Positions 24,345 through 33,146 of a stretch of DNA of 64,000 bases are shown piece after piece. The first letter of the stretch is position 1. Each line of letters opens with the position of its first letter. The position numbers and the translations under genes were made by a program. Under the pieces are notes generated by a model that saw only the letters and a program-made list of their open reading frames with translations, did not search any database and had not been told where the DNA came from. Origin of the DNA: Maratus speciosus (lineage: Eukaryota; Arthropoda; Arachnida; Araneae; Salticidae); NCBI GenBank assembly GCA_963932465.1, contig OZ010792.1:21543632-21607631 (forward strand), written 5' to 3'.

Positions 24345-24494
24345 TTAGCGGTGCTTCATCCGCTTCGATGGTCGGTTTTTCCTAAAGGAATATGAGATTG
24401 GTTGCCCCGCTGCACTCGGTAGCGTATACACGTGAGGGCTACACCCGCTCTGGTCTCGAATTAAGTGTGATTTTTTTTTTTTTTTTTTTTTTTG
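24345..24494 (+). mobile_element. Possible SINE with T-rich 3' end
   Basis: A GC-richer block (GGTTGCCCCGCTGCACTCGG, CGTGAGGGCTACACCCGCTC, GGTCTCGAATTAAG) ends in a 21-base T run. The GGTCTCGAATT phrase resembles a degraded pol III B box. The A box is unconvincing and I see no second copy in the window. Confidence 0.25.
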
Positions 24495-24639
24495 GACGAA
24501 AGTTTTTGGAAACGCACTTAGCGTTAAGTGCATGCGCTCCCGAAGGAAGCGTACACAAATAATTATGATTTCATCTTTAAAAAAGCGTACTTGTTCTATC
24601 TTAAACTTTCTCAAAGAAATAGCCGCAAAACTCTAAAAA

Positions 24640-25110
24640 AAATGCTAAAAATTGAAATCGAATGTCGAAAAATTGGAAGAAATGCTAAAAATTGCATAAA
24701 AAGTTCAAAAATTGCAAAGGCAAAATTTACTACATTGGGCAAAAGATTAACACTATAGATTCCTTTTACAAATGTCAAACAATCGCTAGAGAACCTGAAA
24801 AAATGCGAAAAATCGCATTAAAAACTCCGGAAAAGAGGAAAAATCGCTCAGAACAATATTTACTATTTTGGACTAAAAGATTGAAGCCGCGGATTTCTTT
24901 TACCAATGTCAAATAATAGACGCAGAACACGAAAAAACGCTAAAAATCAGATGAAAAGAATTTGCTAAAAATTAAAAAATCTTTGAAGAGAAAATTTACT
25001 ATATTGGGTTAAAATATAAAAACCGGATTCCATTTACGAATGTCAAAATAAAATCGTTGTGAAATATAACCGGAATGTTTTACTAATGTGGACAAATCGT
25101 TGTGAAACGC
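24640..25110 (+). repeat. Tandem array, ~130-bp unit, ~3.5 copies
   Basis: The phrase AATTTACTACATTGGGC...TTTTACAAATGTCAAA repeats at about 24723, 24855 and 24984. Between repeats lie runs of GCTAAAAAT and AAAATCGC words. The apparent basic, Lys/Asn-rich open frames here arise from the A-rich repeat and are not genes. Confidence 0.65.
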
Positions 25111-25138
25111 GATAAAACGCTTATAATCGCATAAAAAA

Positions 25139-26095
25139 TCTCTCTATTCTAAAAAAAAAGTAACTTACGCTGTCACCGCCGCCGCCGGTTTTGAATTTTT
25201 TGTGACCGGAGGTCTTTCTTCGTTAATATTAAGAAAAATATTGCATACAAAAATATGAAAATTGGCGGTATTATAGAGAAATGTTTGATAAACACGCTGA
25301 TGCAGACAGTTTTCAAATCGAAGAATTATTTAAAGAGATATTTAATGCTAAAGTTGGGCAAAATCGTTCCATTAAAAAAGTTTTATAGGAGCAAAAAACT
25401 GTGCATGGGAATTATTTCATTTTTAGATCATTTTATACGTTAGAATTTTCCGATGTGCAGACTTCATTTAGTTTTTTAATTTGACTCATTATTTGAGGTT
25501 TTATTTCTATTTTAAATTCAAATTTTCAGCATTTCGAGAGATATTTTTTACTTATTTTAGAAAATGGTATTAATTAAAACTGTTGCCAACTGTATAAACA
25601 GCGCAAACAATAATGTTTGCTTGAAATTAAAAATTTATTTACACGTGACTATTATAAACAGAAAAAAAACTTTCAAATTAGAATTAAATAATTACATGTA
25701 AAAAGTAGGAACTTATTGAAAATTATTTCATATAAACTATATTTACACGTGAATTTTAAAAGAGAAAGGATATTGTAAAATAATAAATTCATTAACATGC
25801 ATTAGAAGTCTTAAATAGGAGAAATTACGTCACATTTACACTTATTACGTAAAATGAATAAAAAATAATATTGCAAAACAGTTTAAATTTAAAAATTGAG
25901 CGCAAATAATATTTCATTTCTAACAAAAGTAGTTTCACGTGAATATTAAAAAGAGAAAGAAAAGTTTAGTAAAAATTATGTCAGATTAAAAACGATACAT
26001 TTAAATATCTTATTTAAAAGAACTTTCTTTTCGCTTTGTTAAAAAATACCGGAAGACAAAGACTTTGTTTACTTAATTCATTTTACATTAGCTTA
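25139..26095 (+). mobile_element. Helitron family 1, 3' truncated copy
   Basis: The 5' TC end and (GCC)3 run match the copies at 21082 and 54837, and the body follows them up to TTACATTAGCTTA at ~26094. At that point the family continues TTTTGAAATG in other copies, but here it is cut by the palindromic Tc1 relic starting at ~26098. The 3' hairpin and CTAG are missing and do not resume after the palindrome. Confidence 0.7.
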
Positions 26096-26268
26096 AGTGT
26101 TCACTGTGTTGCCAAGAAATTTGGCACAGAAGCATATTACAATGGGGTAAAGAATATAGCAACATAACAACACAGAAAAGATTTTAATTGTGAATTAAGA
26201 TACAGGGTATATCAAAAAGTGTTAAATCATGAATCAGAGATAAAGTATTTATCTGAGAAAAAGTGTGT

Positions 26269-26962
26269 CTAATATGGAATGTGACCACCGCGCACTGCTA
26301 TACAAACCTCACAACGATCGCTTACACTGTTTATGAGGGTGCCAATAAATGTTTGTGGCAACAAAGCCCATTTTTCGAAAAGTGCATCTTTTAACATCTG
26401 GTGGGTTCTGTGAGGGGTGTTACGCTGTGCAATGGCTCTTCCTAGAACATCCCAAACATGTTCCCAAACTGAACTGAGGTCCGGAGACCTCGAGTGCCAA
26501 TTCACACGACGAATATCCTCTTCTTCTTGAAAACCATCAACAATGTGAGCTCTGTGTGGCTTCGCATTATTGCGCATAAACATGAAGTCCGGGCCTACAG
26601 CCCTCCGGAACAACTTCACATAGGCTTCAAGGACCTCATCCCTGTAACGATGTGCGTTGACAGTACCCGTATCGAAGACGTGCAGCAGTGTACGATAGCC
26701 CAAAATCATGCCGCCCCAGACAAGGATTCCTTTGCCACAAAATCTGTCGATTTTTTTTTATTTAGGAGGGATGATAGTGAGCTGCACGTTCTCTCCAGAT
26801 GATGATTTGACAAAAATCACTCTGCGTGGTGAATCTGGACTCATCACTGAAAAGAACACGCCCATTCTTGTGGTGTCCAAGACTGATGTCTTCGGCTCCA
26901 CAACAACCGGACTCTCCTGTTGGATGCAGTAAAAGGGACACACACGACTAGACGCCAAGCGT
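26269..26962 (-). pseudogene. Tc1-like transposase fragment, left arm
   Basis: Read on the minus strand from ~26960, the sequence gives RRVRLLWSRRHQSWTPQEW, then after a frameshift RVLFSDESRF (first catalytic Asp), WRERAAHYHPS followed by a stop and frameshift, then GKGILVWGGM and a 146-aa open stretch ending RGGHIPY. The second catalytic position reads NNAKPH instead of the usual DNAKPH, so the Asp is lost. The third, normally ...IEHVW, reads SSVWEHVWD through small indels. The N-terminal DNA-binding half is absent. Without its DNA-binding domain, and with catalytic residues altered, it cannot be active. Confidence 0.85.
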
Positions 26963-27335
26963 CAGGGATGAGGTCCTTGAAGTCTATGTGAGGTTGTTCC
27001 GGGTTGCTGTAGGCCTGGACTTCATGTTTTTTGAAGATAATGCGAAGCCACACAGAGCTCACATTGTTCATGATTTTCTTGAAGAAGAGGATATTCGCCG
27101 TATGAATTGGCCCTCGAGGCCTCCGGACCTGAATTCTATTGAACATGTTTGGGAGGGTTTAGGAAGAGCCATTGCATAGCGTAAATCCCCTCCCAGCACC
27201 CGGCAGGGGTTAAAAGCCGCGCTTTTGGAAGAATGGGTTTTGTTGCCACAAATATTTATTGACACCCTCATAAACAGTATAAGAGCTCATTGTGAGACTT
27301 ATATAGCAGTGAACGGTGGTCACACTCCATATTAG
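26960..27335 (+). pseudogene. Tc1-like transposase C-terminal fragment, right arm
   Basis: The plus-strand frame reads RDEVLEVYVRLFRVAV, then EDNAKPHRAHIV with the catalytic Asp kept, then PPDLNSIEHVWEGLG with the catalytic Glu kept. A TAG replaces the Gln codon after GRAIA (27177), then homology resumes to NGGHTPY and a stop at 27333. Everything upstream of RDEV (first Asp, DNA-binding region) is missing because the arm joins the opposite-strand copy there. This arm retains the D and E of the DDE triad that the left arm has lost. Confidence 0.85.
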
Positions 27336-27508
27336 ACTGACTTTTCCCGAGATAAATGCTTTAGATTTGATTCATGATTTAACACTTTTTGATATACCCT
27401 ATATCTTAATTCACTATTGTTATCTTTTCCATTTTGTTACGTTCCTATAATCTTTCTCCCATAGTAATTAATATACCTCTAAGCCAAATTGCGTGGCTAC
27501 ACAGTGAA

Positions 27509-27777
27509 TAGTTTATGAGCTTTCACAGATTTTATGTTTGTGACCTTAATTTTGGACTTGAGTGTATAATCTGTATTTCCATTGTCTGTGAAATGACTTT
27601 TAGATCTATAGCTTAATTTATTTATATTTGATTCATTTAATTTATCATCAAATTGCTGTTTATCCAAAAATTAGCTTCGTTAGAAGCTGTTTTATGATTA
27701 AATAGTTATATTTTAAGTCGATTATCATACTTGTAACGTTGAATAGTCCTTATTTTTAGTAATATTTTTTCTTGCAG
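27509..27777 (+). other. Upstream intron sequence of the histidine-rich gene (inferred)
   Basis: This stretch ends in TTTTTTCTTGCAG at 27765-27777, a strong 3' splice acceptor. A transcribed upstream exon (probably 5' UTR) is therefore expected further left, but I cannot locate it. Confidence 0.4.
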
Positions 27778-28825
27778 ATGACATGATGGGATATGCTACG
27801 GCGTGGTTAGATATAAAGCTATGGCTTTTAATGCTTGTAGCATTAGAAGTAACCAGTGCTTGCTGCCATCATTATTACCCAGTATACTATCCTGTACATG
27901 TAGGTGGCGGGTAAGTAATTTACCACTGAATCATTCTGTTATCAATTGCACAATATCACTTCAAACTATTTATTTATTCTATTATTGAATTTATCACAGT
28001 TTCATTAAATTTGAAAGTTTTAATTGGTATTTGTATGTATTTTTGTATAGGAAAAAACATATTCATATACATATGAAGTCACATCATCATCATCATCACA
28101 GCCATGGGCATCACCATGGGCATCATCACAGCCATGGGCATCATCATGGACATCATCACAGCCATGGCCATCACCATGGGCATCATCATGGACATCATCA
28201 TCATCACGGGCACCATCATGGACATCATCATGGACATCACCACCACCATGGCCATCACCATCACCACGGTCATCATCATGGTCACCATCATGGTCATCAC
28301 CATGGTCATCATCATGCTCATCATCATGGACATCACCATGGTCATCATCATGGCCATCATCACGGGCACCACCATCATCATGGGCATCACCATGGACATC
28401 ATCATGGTCACCATCACGGTCATCACCATGGACATCATCACGGGCATCACCATGGCCATCATCATCATCATGGACACCATCATGGACACCACCATGGACA
28501 TCATCACGGCCATCATCACGGTCACCATCACGGTCACCACCATGGTCATCATCATGGGCATCATCATGGACATCATCATGGTCATCATCACGGTCATCAT
28601 CATGGCCATCATCATGGTCACCACCACGGCCACCACCATGGCCATCACCATGGGCACCACCATGGTCATCACCATGGACACCACCATGGTCACCACCATG
28701 GTCACCACCATGGTCATCACCATCATGGCCGCCATGGTCATATTCTTGAACGAAATATGGCGGCTCAACAAACAGAAATACAAAATGTTGTACACTTCCA
28801 CAACTTATTTGGCCTGCAGTACTAA
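27778..28825 (+). CDS. Secreted histidine/glycine-repeat protein, two coding exons
   Basis: I model coding exon 1 as 27783-27910 and exon 2 as 28051-28825 (128 + 775 = 903 nt, 300 aa plus stop). Exon 1 follows an acceptor at 27777 and starts MMGYATAWLDIK. The hydrophobic LWLLMLVALEV and TSA then predict a signal peptide cleaved before CCHHYYPVYYPVH. The donor is GTAAGT at 27911 and the acceptor TTTTGTATAG ends at 28050. The split Gly codon joins in frame (GG|G). Exon 2 encodes KKHIHIHMKS, then ~220 residues (28082-28741) of HHHG and HHHHHG units with early SHG variants and one HHHA, then a polar tail ending HNLFGLQY. About three quarters of the block is His, which implies strong Zn, Cu or Ni binding and pH-dependent charge. 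His/Gly-rich secreted proteins are known from zinc-hardened cuticle and jaws, a possible role here by analogy only. The opposite-strand frame over the block is a shadow. Confidence 0.75.
27911..28050 (+). other. 140-bp intron of the histidine-rich gene
   Basis: The donor GTAAGT at 27911 matches the consensus and the acceptor at 28041-28050 is TTTTGTATAG. Reading through without splicing would hit a stop directly at GGGTAA, so splicing is needed to join the signal peptide to the repeat exon. Confidence 0.75.
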
Positions 28826-29071
28826 TTTCATATCAGTACCGCAAGGAAAGTCCAATGAAATGAAACTGTTAGGCTGATTTGACATAAAACGTGGAAAAAG
28901 TTTTAGACGAATGCTGTTACAAAAAATGACTTTCATAATCCAAAATATATAATAATCTATTTTTTTCAGTAATTACTGCTTTTTGTTTTTAATAGAATAT
29001 TTTCAAATATATTTTACTTGCTCAACAGATATGTTAAACAGCTCCCTACTAAATTGTGTAATATCTTTTGC

Positions 29072-29077
29072 AATAAA
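29072..29077 (+). terminator. Candidate polyadenylation signal
   Basis: The first AATAAA after the stop codon at 28825 is followed within ~15 bases by a U/GU-rich stretch (CTGTGCTTTACTGTGTTAT). A second AATAAA lies at 29202. Either would give a short 3' UTR for the histidine-rich gene. Confidence 0.45.
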
Positions 29078-29207
29078 TATACTGTGCTTTACTGTGTTAT
29101 ATGATATAATGATCTGGTTGACATTAAGCCTGCTATCAATTAGAGAGGGTAAAATTTTAGGGAAAATGTTTTATTTGTTACATTTTTTTTAATCATTTTG
29201 AAATAAA

Positions 29208-29500
29208 ATTGTTCAACAATATATACGAATATCGAAATTTAAAATATTTAACACCTTCATGACGAGTGTTACGTACACATGAGCTACAAAGTTCTATGAA
29301 TCTTTGATTGTTCCTATCAGTAATTTTTAATTGAATTTTTTTCCTTTTTTAATCAAAGCATTTTTGAGGTTACATTAGGCAAAAATTTCTACTTTGAAAA
29401 ACCAATAAAAAAGGTTAAAGTTCCTGTAAAGGATTTTTGCCGCAAATGGCTTAAATAAGGCGTGAATAAAACCTGAACTAAGAATAATAAACAACTTCCA
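29208..29500. other. No gene recognised
   Basis: AT-rich DNA between the histidine-rich gene and the next repeat block. Confidence 0.4.
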
Positions 29501-30545
29501 TAATGGATACTCCCGAATAGCGGTTTTAGTCCAGTCAAATTAGGAAAGTTTGCGGAAATAAATCCTACAGAGATAAACATTGGTACAGTCGTTCATTGAT
29601 ACCTACTAATGACTAGATAAAAAGTCCTGATGGATAAAAAGTGAGCGTGGAGAGGGAGGATCAAAAACAAATTTTGCTCCCCCCCACACACACTTTTTTA
29701 GTTTTTTTGAAAATCTCAGAAACTGTGAGTTTTCATGAAAAAATTGCTTTTGCATAACTTAAAGAGCATAAATTCTCTACAAATGACAGGTATACAAAGT
29801 GGAACCTCGATTATCCGTCATTCACGGGACAAGAACCTTGACGAATTTTGTCCAGTCAAATTAGGAAAGTTTGCTATAATAAATGCTGCATTGATAAAAT
29901 TTGATACAGTTGTTCATTGATAGTTATAGACCGGGAGCCGGCAGCACAGACAATCACCTCATCGAGTTCACGGATGAAATCCTAGGATTAGTTGAATCTT
30001 GATCCGCATATTAAAACGCGGTCGGTCTGCCAAGTCATATCTTGGTGGAAAACACCTAAAAACTTGATTTTAGCGACTGACTCGTAGGTTTACCATTGTG
30101 TTTTCCTGCACTCAAATGTATGAAAACATGGAGGACTGGGAGTAGGAAAACACAATGGTAAACCTACGAGTGAGGCGCTAAAATCGGGTTTTCAGGTGTT
30201 TTCCACCAAGATATGACTTGGCAGACCGATTGCGTTTTAATATGCGAATCAAGATTTAACCAATCCTAGAATTTCATCCATGAACTCGATGAGGTGATTG
30301 TCTGTGCTGCCGGCTCCCGGTCTATTACTAATCCCTAGATAAAAAGCCCTTATGGATAGGAAGTGAGCAGGGGGATGGAATGTAAAAAATAAATCCCCCT
30401 CCCAATTTTTTAGTTTTTTAAATATCTCAGAAACTGTGGGTTTTCATGAAAAAATTGCTCTGTCATACATGAAAGAGCATAAATTCTCTACAAATGACAG
30501 GTATACAAAGTGAAACCTCGGTTATCCGTCATTCATGAGACCGGA
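29500..30545 (+). repeat. Subterminal direct repeats, ~322-bp unit, about 2.5 copies
   Basis: GTCCAGTCAAATTAGGAAAG occurs at 29528 and 29850. Each unit runs through CATTGATA...CTAGATAAAAAG, GGATA(A/G)AAAGTGAGC, a pyrimidine tract, ATCTCAGAAACTGTG and TTCTCTACAAATGACAGGTA, and then a pogo-like ACCTCGATTATCCGTCATTC. The second unit is interrupted by a 398-bp palindromic MITE. A reversed copy of the same sequence lies at 32880-33145. Confidence 0.65.
29927..30324 (+). mobile_element. Palindromic MITE, family P, copy 1
   Basis: Two ~185-bp inverted arms begin TAGACCGGGAGCCGGCAGCA and end with the inverse, CCGGCTCCCGGTCTA. The unpaired centre is ACTCAAATGTATGAAAACAT followed by GGAGGACTGGGAG. Both arms carry GTAGGTTTACCATTGTGTTT and AAAACACCT...GATTTTAGCG. 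There is no coding. The copy at 39459 has the centre in opposite orientation. The insertion splits the ~322-bp repeat, so it is younger than that repeat. Confidence 0.8.
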
Positions 30546-33051
30546 ACCTTGACGGATTTTTCACAAAAAAAATCACTTTCTTTTCAAATTTATTTAACTT
30601 CTATTCAAATTTATTAATATTGTCAGCAAAAATAAATAAAACAAAACAAAAAACACTCCAATACTGCAATACTGCATAAGATAATGGCAGATAATTAGTT
30701 AATGAAAGATAAATATTCACCATTAATGAATTGTTTATTAATGTGAAACATCATAACTGCGAGTATAATATATGGAGAAAACTAAAAGTAGATACATACT
30801 AATTTATAATTAAGTAGATATTATGTAATTATTAAGTAGATAAGTCTTTCAAAGAAATCTTTATCATTCTGGCTTGTTTTTTCATTCAATATTATCATCA
30901 GCGGAAATGCATGGGTCGTTAGGATCCATAATCATCACCTCATTTTCTTCCTTGTCCTGTTCCAATGCCCCCATGATCCTGATGACAAATATTTATCATT
31001 AAGAAAATGTTTAGGTCATGCGAAACTTTGTTAGTGCGAGAAAACATAAAAGAGAACCGATACATACTAAATATGACATCAGAAGTTGAAAGCCACCAAG
31101 TCTCACCACACATTTTGATAACATGGAATCTGTTGGAGATGCTGCAACTATTTCTCTACATTTTAGAAAGAGTGGCTGGTCAATTGTTATGAACAACAGT
31201 CTCTGATCAATTTTGACACATACATCTGCTGCATACAGCAATGATGTATAAACAGTGTCATAATTAGATGGTGGTGCATGGATGAAAGGAAGCGGAATTA
31301 CCTTTCTCTTTTCATAATTTTCACGTTTTGTTATTGACTGCATAAATCCTTTCCATTCAGGGATTCCAGGAAGATTCATCCACTTTGCATACATCCACAA
31401 ACTGTCACAGATGTTGGGCAGGGGTATATCCTCTGCTAATACTCCCAGATCCATTTTGACATTTTTAAAAGCTGTACCTGTGAATTCAAACGGCTTCAAT
31501 GGAATAACCCCCAACTGCCCAACTGCCCAACAGCCTCAGTAGTAGGCATTTTAGTTAATTTCATGATTGGCTATCCACTTTCAATATGTGCTGGTGTTAC
31601 ACACTTTATGCCAACCATGCAGTGAAATGCGTTGAGTCCATCCAGCGTGGAAATATTGAAATCAGCATTATCGTAAACAAACTGACAAAACATTCCTTGT
31701 TTGTAAATCTTGTTGACCAGACCATGTTGAATAACAGACATATCAAGCAGTCGGAACTCATAATTGGACGAGCGAAACCCAAAATTCGAAATGAGATCGA
31801 CTAAGTTCTTGTGGCCATACTTTCTGTGCAAGAGCACACCAAGGCCGTTCAATATTGGGGAAACAAAAGACAGTGGACTTACTGCTGATAGAATGGCACG
31901 GCCTATTGTAATGCATTATTCTTTGTCGAGCAACATCGTTCTGCTGGCTTTCCTTCTTCATGAGCACATGCTCCAGAAAACAGCTGAGAGATTTAGGAAT
32001 ATCACTCTTGGCATCCTTGAAAAAGCCATAACTTGCAGGATAGCTCGTAGAATTATATACTTTTGACTATATCCTCTCTATCTACTATGACTATATACTT
32101 TTGATATCCTCTCTAATGATTGTTGCTGCAGTTTGCACAATTCTTAGTCGTTCATCGTCACAATCCTTTTTTTTTTGTTATTGTTTTCGTACCATGCATC
32201 TGATAGCACTTTCATTCCTGTGTCACTAAAACAAACGGGAGGAATCTTTCTTGGATTTTCAGTTATGATGATACTCTCTCCATATCTCTGTTTCAGTTTA
32301 GCTTTCACTGTCCGTTCATCTGGGACACGCCCAGTTTCTACGGAAAGCAGATCAGACAAGGCATGTTGGCAATCATCATTATTTTCAAGAAATGAGCAAA
32401 TTTCTTCCATGGCTTCAACAACATAATCTGTTTCTGGCCGTCCTTGCTTACCTCCTCTTGACATGAGATAAAATTTCTGTAAACAATCATGGTAAATTCC
32501 GTCAGCAGCAATTAAATGAACTACATTACTAAGGCGAATTTTAACTTCTTCTCCCCACTGATCATTTCTCATTTCTGCGGCTTCAAGGACTTATTGTGTC
32601 ATGGTTGGACCGTTTTTTTTTAAGACTCGCACCTCATAAAATATTCTTCAAAAAAGAATTGGTTTCTTTTTTTTATTTTTCTTTGAACTGTTCATCAATA
32701 TATTCAGTACAAAGGAAGCATCCGCTTTTGAAATCGAACTTGGAAACTGATGACCGCAGAGTAGCCGGTTGTCCACTGATTGATGGTATAGGCTCATTTC
32801 TGAGCGTTTTTAATGGTGCATTAATGCTATCAGGTCTGGTGTAATTTTTACGGGATGCAGTGAGTTCTTTCAGAAACGTAATATTTTCCAACTGCCTTCC
32901 CTCCCCCCGCTCACTTCCTACCCATAAAGACTTTTTACCTAGTCATTAGTAGCTATCAATGAACATTCATTATGGCAAACTGCCCCAAAACGGGCTTATT
33001 TGATTGGACTTAAGGCTCCGGTCCCATGACGGATAAGCGAGGTTCACTGCG
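30506..33051 (-). mobile_element. Pogo-TIR element carrying a non-transposase gene
   Basis: The left end CAAAGTGAAACCTCGGTTAT and the right end (read inward) CGCAGTGAACCTCGCTTATC are flanked by TA on each side. The motif ACCTCG..TATCCGTCAT continues inward on both sides, as in pogo/Tigger-type termini. The mirror symmetry continues beyond the TA into both flanks (TTCTCTACAAATGACAGGTA on the left, its inverse on the right). The only coding inside is the broken minus-strand gene at 31011-32891. I see no DDE transposase. Confidence 0.55.
31011..32891 (-). pseudogene. Broken gene of a multicopy invertebrate family
   Basis: Blocks in order on the minus strand are: 32891-32673 (IPSISGQPATL, then CFLCTEYID, a possible zinc-knuckle pair); 32572-32144 (MRNDQWGEEVKIRLSNVVHL, AADGIYHDC, GRPE, KLKQRYGESIIITENPRKIP); 31967-31571 in shifting frames (GVLLHRKYGHKNLVDLI, GFRSS, QFVYDNADFNISTLDG, FHCMVGIKCVTPAH); and 31514-31011 (YDTVYTSLLYAADVCVK, TIDQPLFLKCREIV, KCVVRLGGFQLLMSYL). 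These phrases, especially DN.D.N..TLDG..FH.M and RLGGF.LLMS, are ones I recognise from a large, uncharacterised, repeated family in cnidarians and arthropods. Frameshifts separate the blocks and the part after LMSYL is missing, so it is not functional. Whether the family is mobile by itself is unknown to me. Confidence 0.6.
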
Positions 33052-33145
33052 TATACATATCATTTGTAGAGAATTTTATTCTCTTTAATTTATGCTGGAG
33101 TAATTTTTTAAAGAAAAACCATAGTTTCTGAGATATTTTCCAAGA
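32880..33145 (-). repeat. Inverted copy of the 29.5-30.5 kb subterminal repeat
   Basis: Read on the minus strand this segment follows 29600-29850: ATCTCAGAAACTATGG, ATAAATTAAAGAGAATAAAA, TTCTCTACAAATGAT, the CAGTGAACCTCG terminus, then CATTGATAGCTACTAATGAC and GGAAGTGAGCGGGGGGAGGG. It forms the right inverted arm of the element at 30506-33051. Confidence 0.65.
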
Positions 33146-33146
33146 T

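Larger units (their letters stand above)
26098..27508. mobile_element. Palindromic Tc1-like element with mirrored flanks
   Basis: Two inverted arms meet near 26960. The inner ends are TA + CAGGGTATATCAAAAAGTG at 26203 and the inverse ending 27401. The mirror symmetry continues beyond these ends for ~100 bp: GTTCACTGTGTTGCCAAG...GTGAATTAAGA on the left and its inverse, ending GGCTACACAGTGAATA, on the right. Both arms encode the C-terminal part of a Tc1-type DDE transposase pointing outward. Either an inverted duplication captured the transposon end plus flank, or an outer long-TIR element holds a Tc1 remnant at its centre. Confidence 0.75.

Noticed and set aside
24528..24916. Lys/Asn-rich plus-strand frames
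   Set aside because: They are products of an A-rich ~130-bp tandem repeat and shift frame between units.
28079..28801. 240-codon minus-strand frame of Met/Val/Thr repeats opposite the histidine block
   Set aside because: It is the antisense shadow of CAT/GGN codons and has no independent start context, splice site or domain. The plus-strand frame has a signal peptide and splice support.
28104..28877. Plus-strand Met/Ile/Thr/Gly frame over the same block
   Set aside because: It is a frame-shifted reading of the same 12-bp repeat and does not join in frame to the signal-peptide exon.
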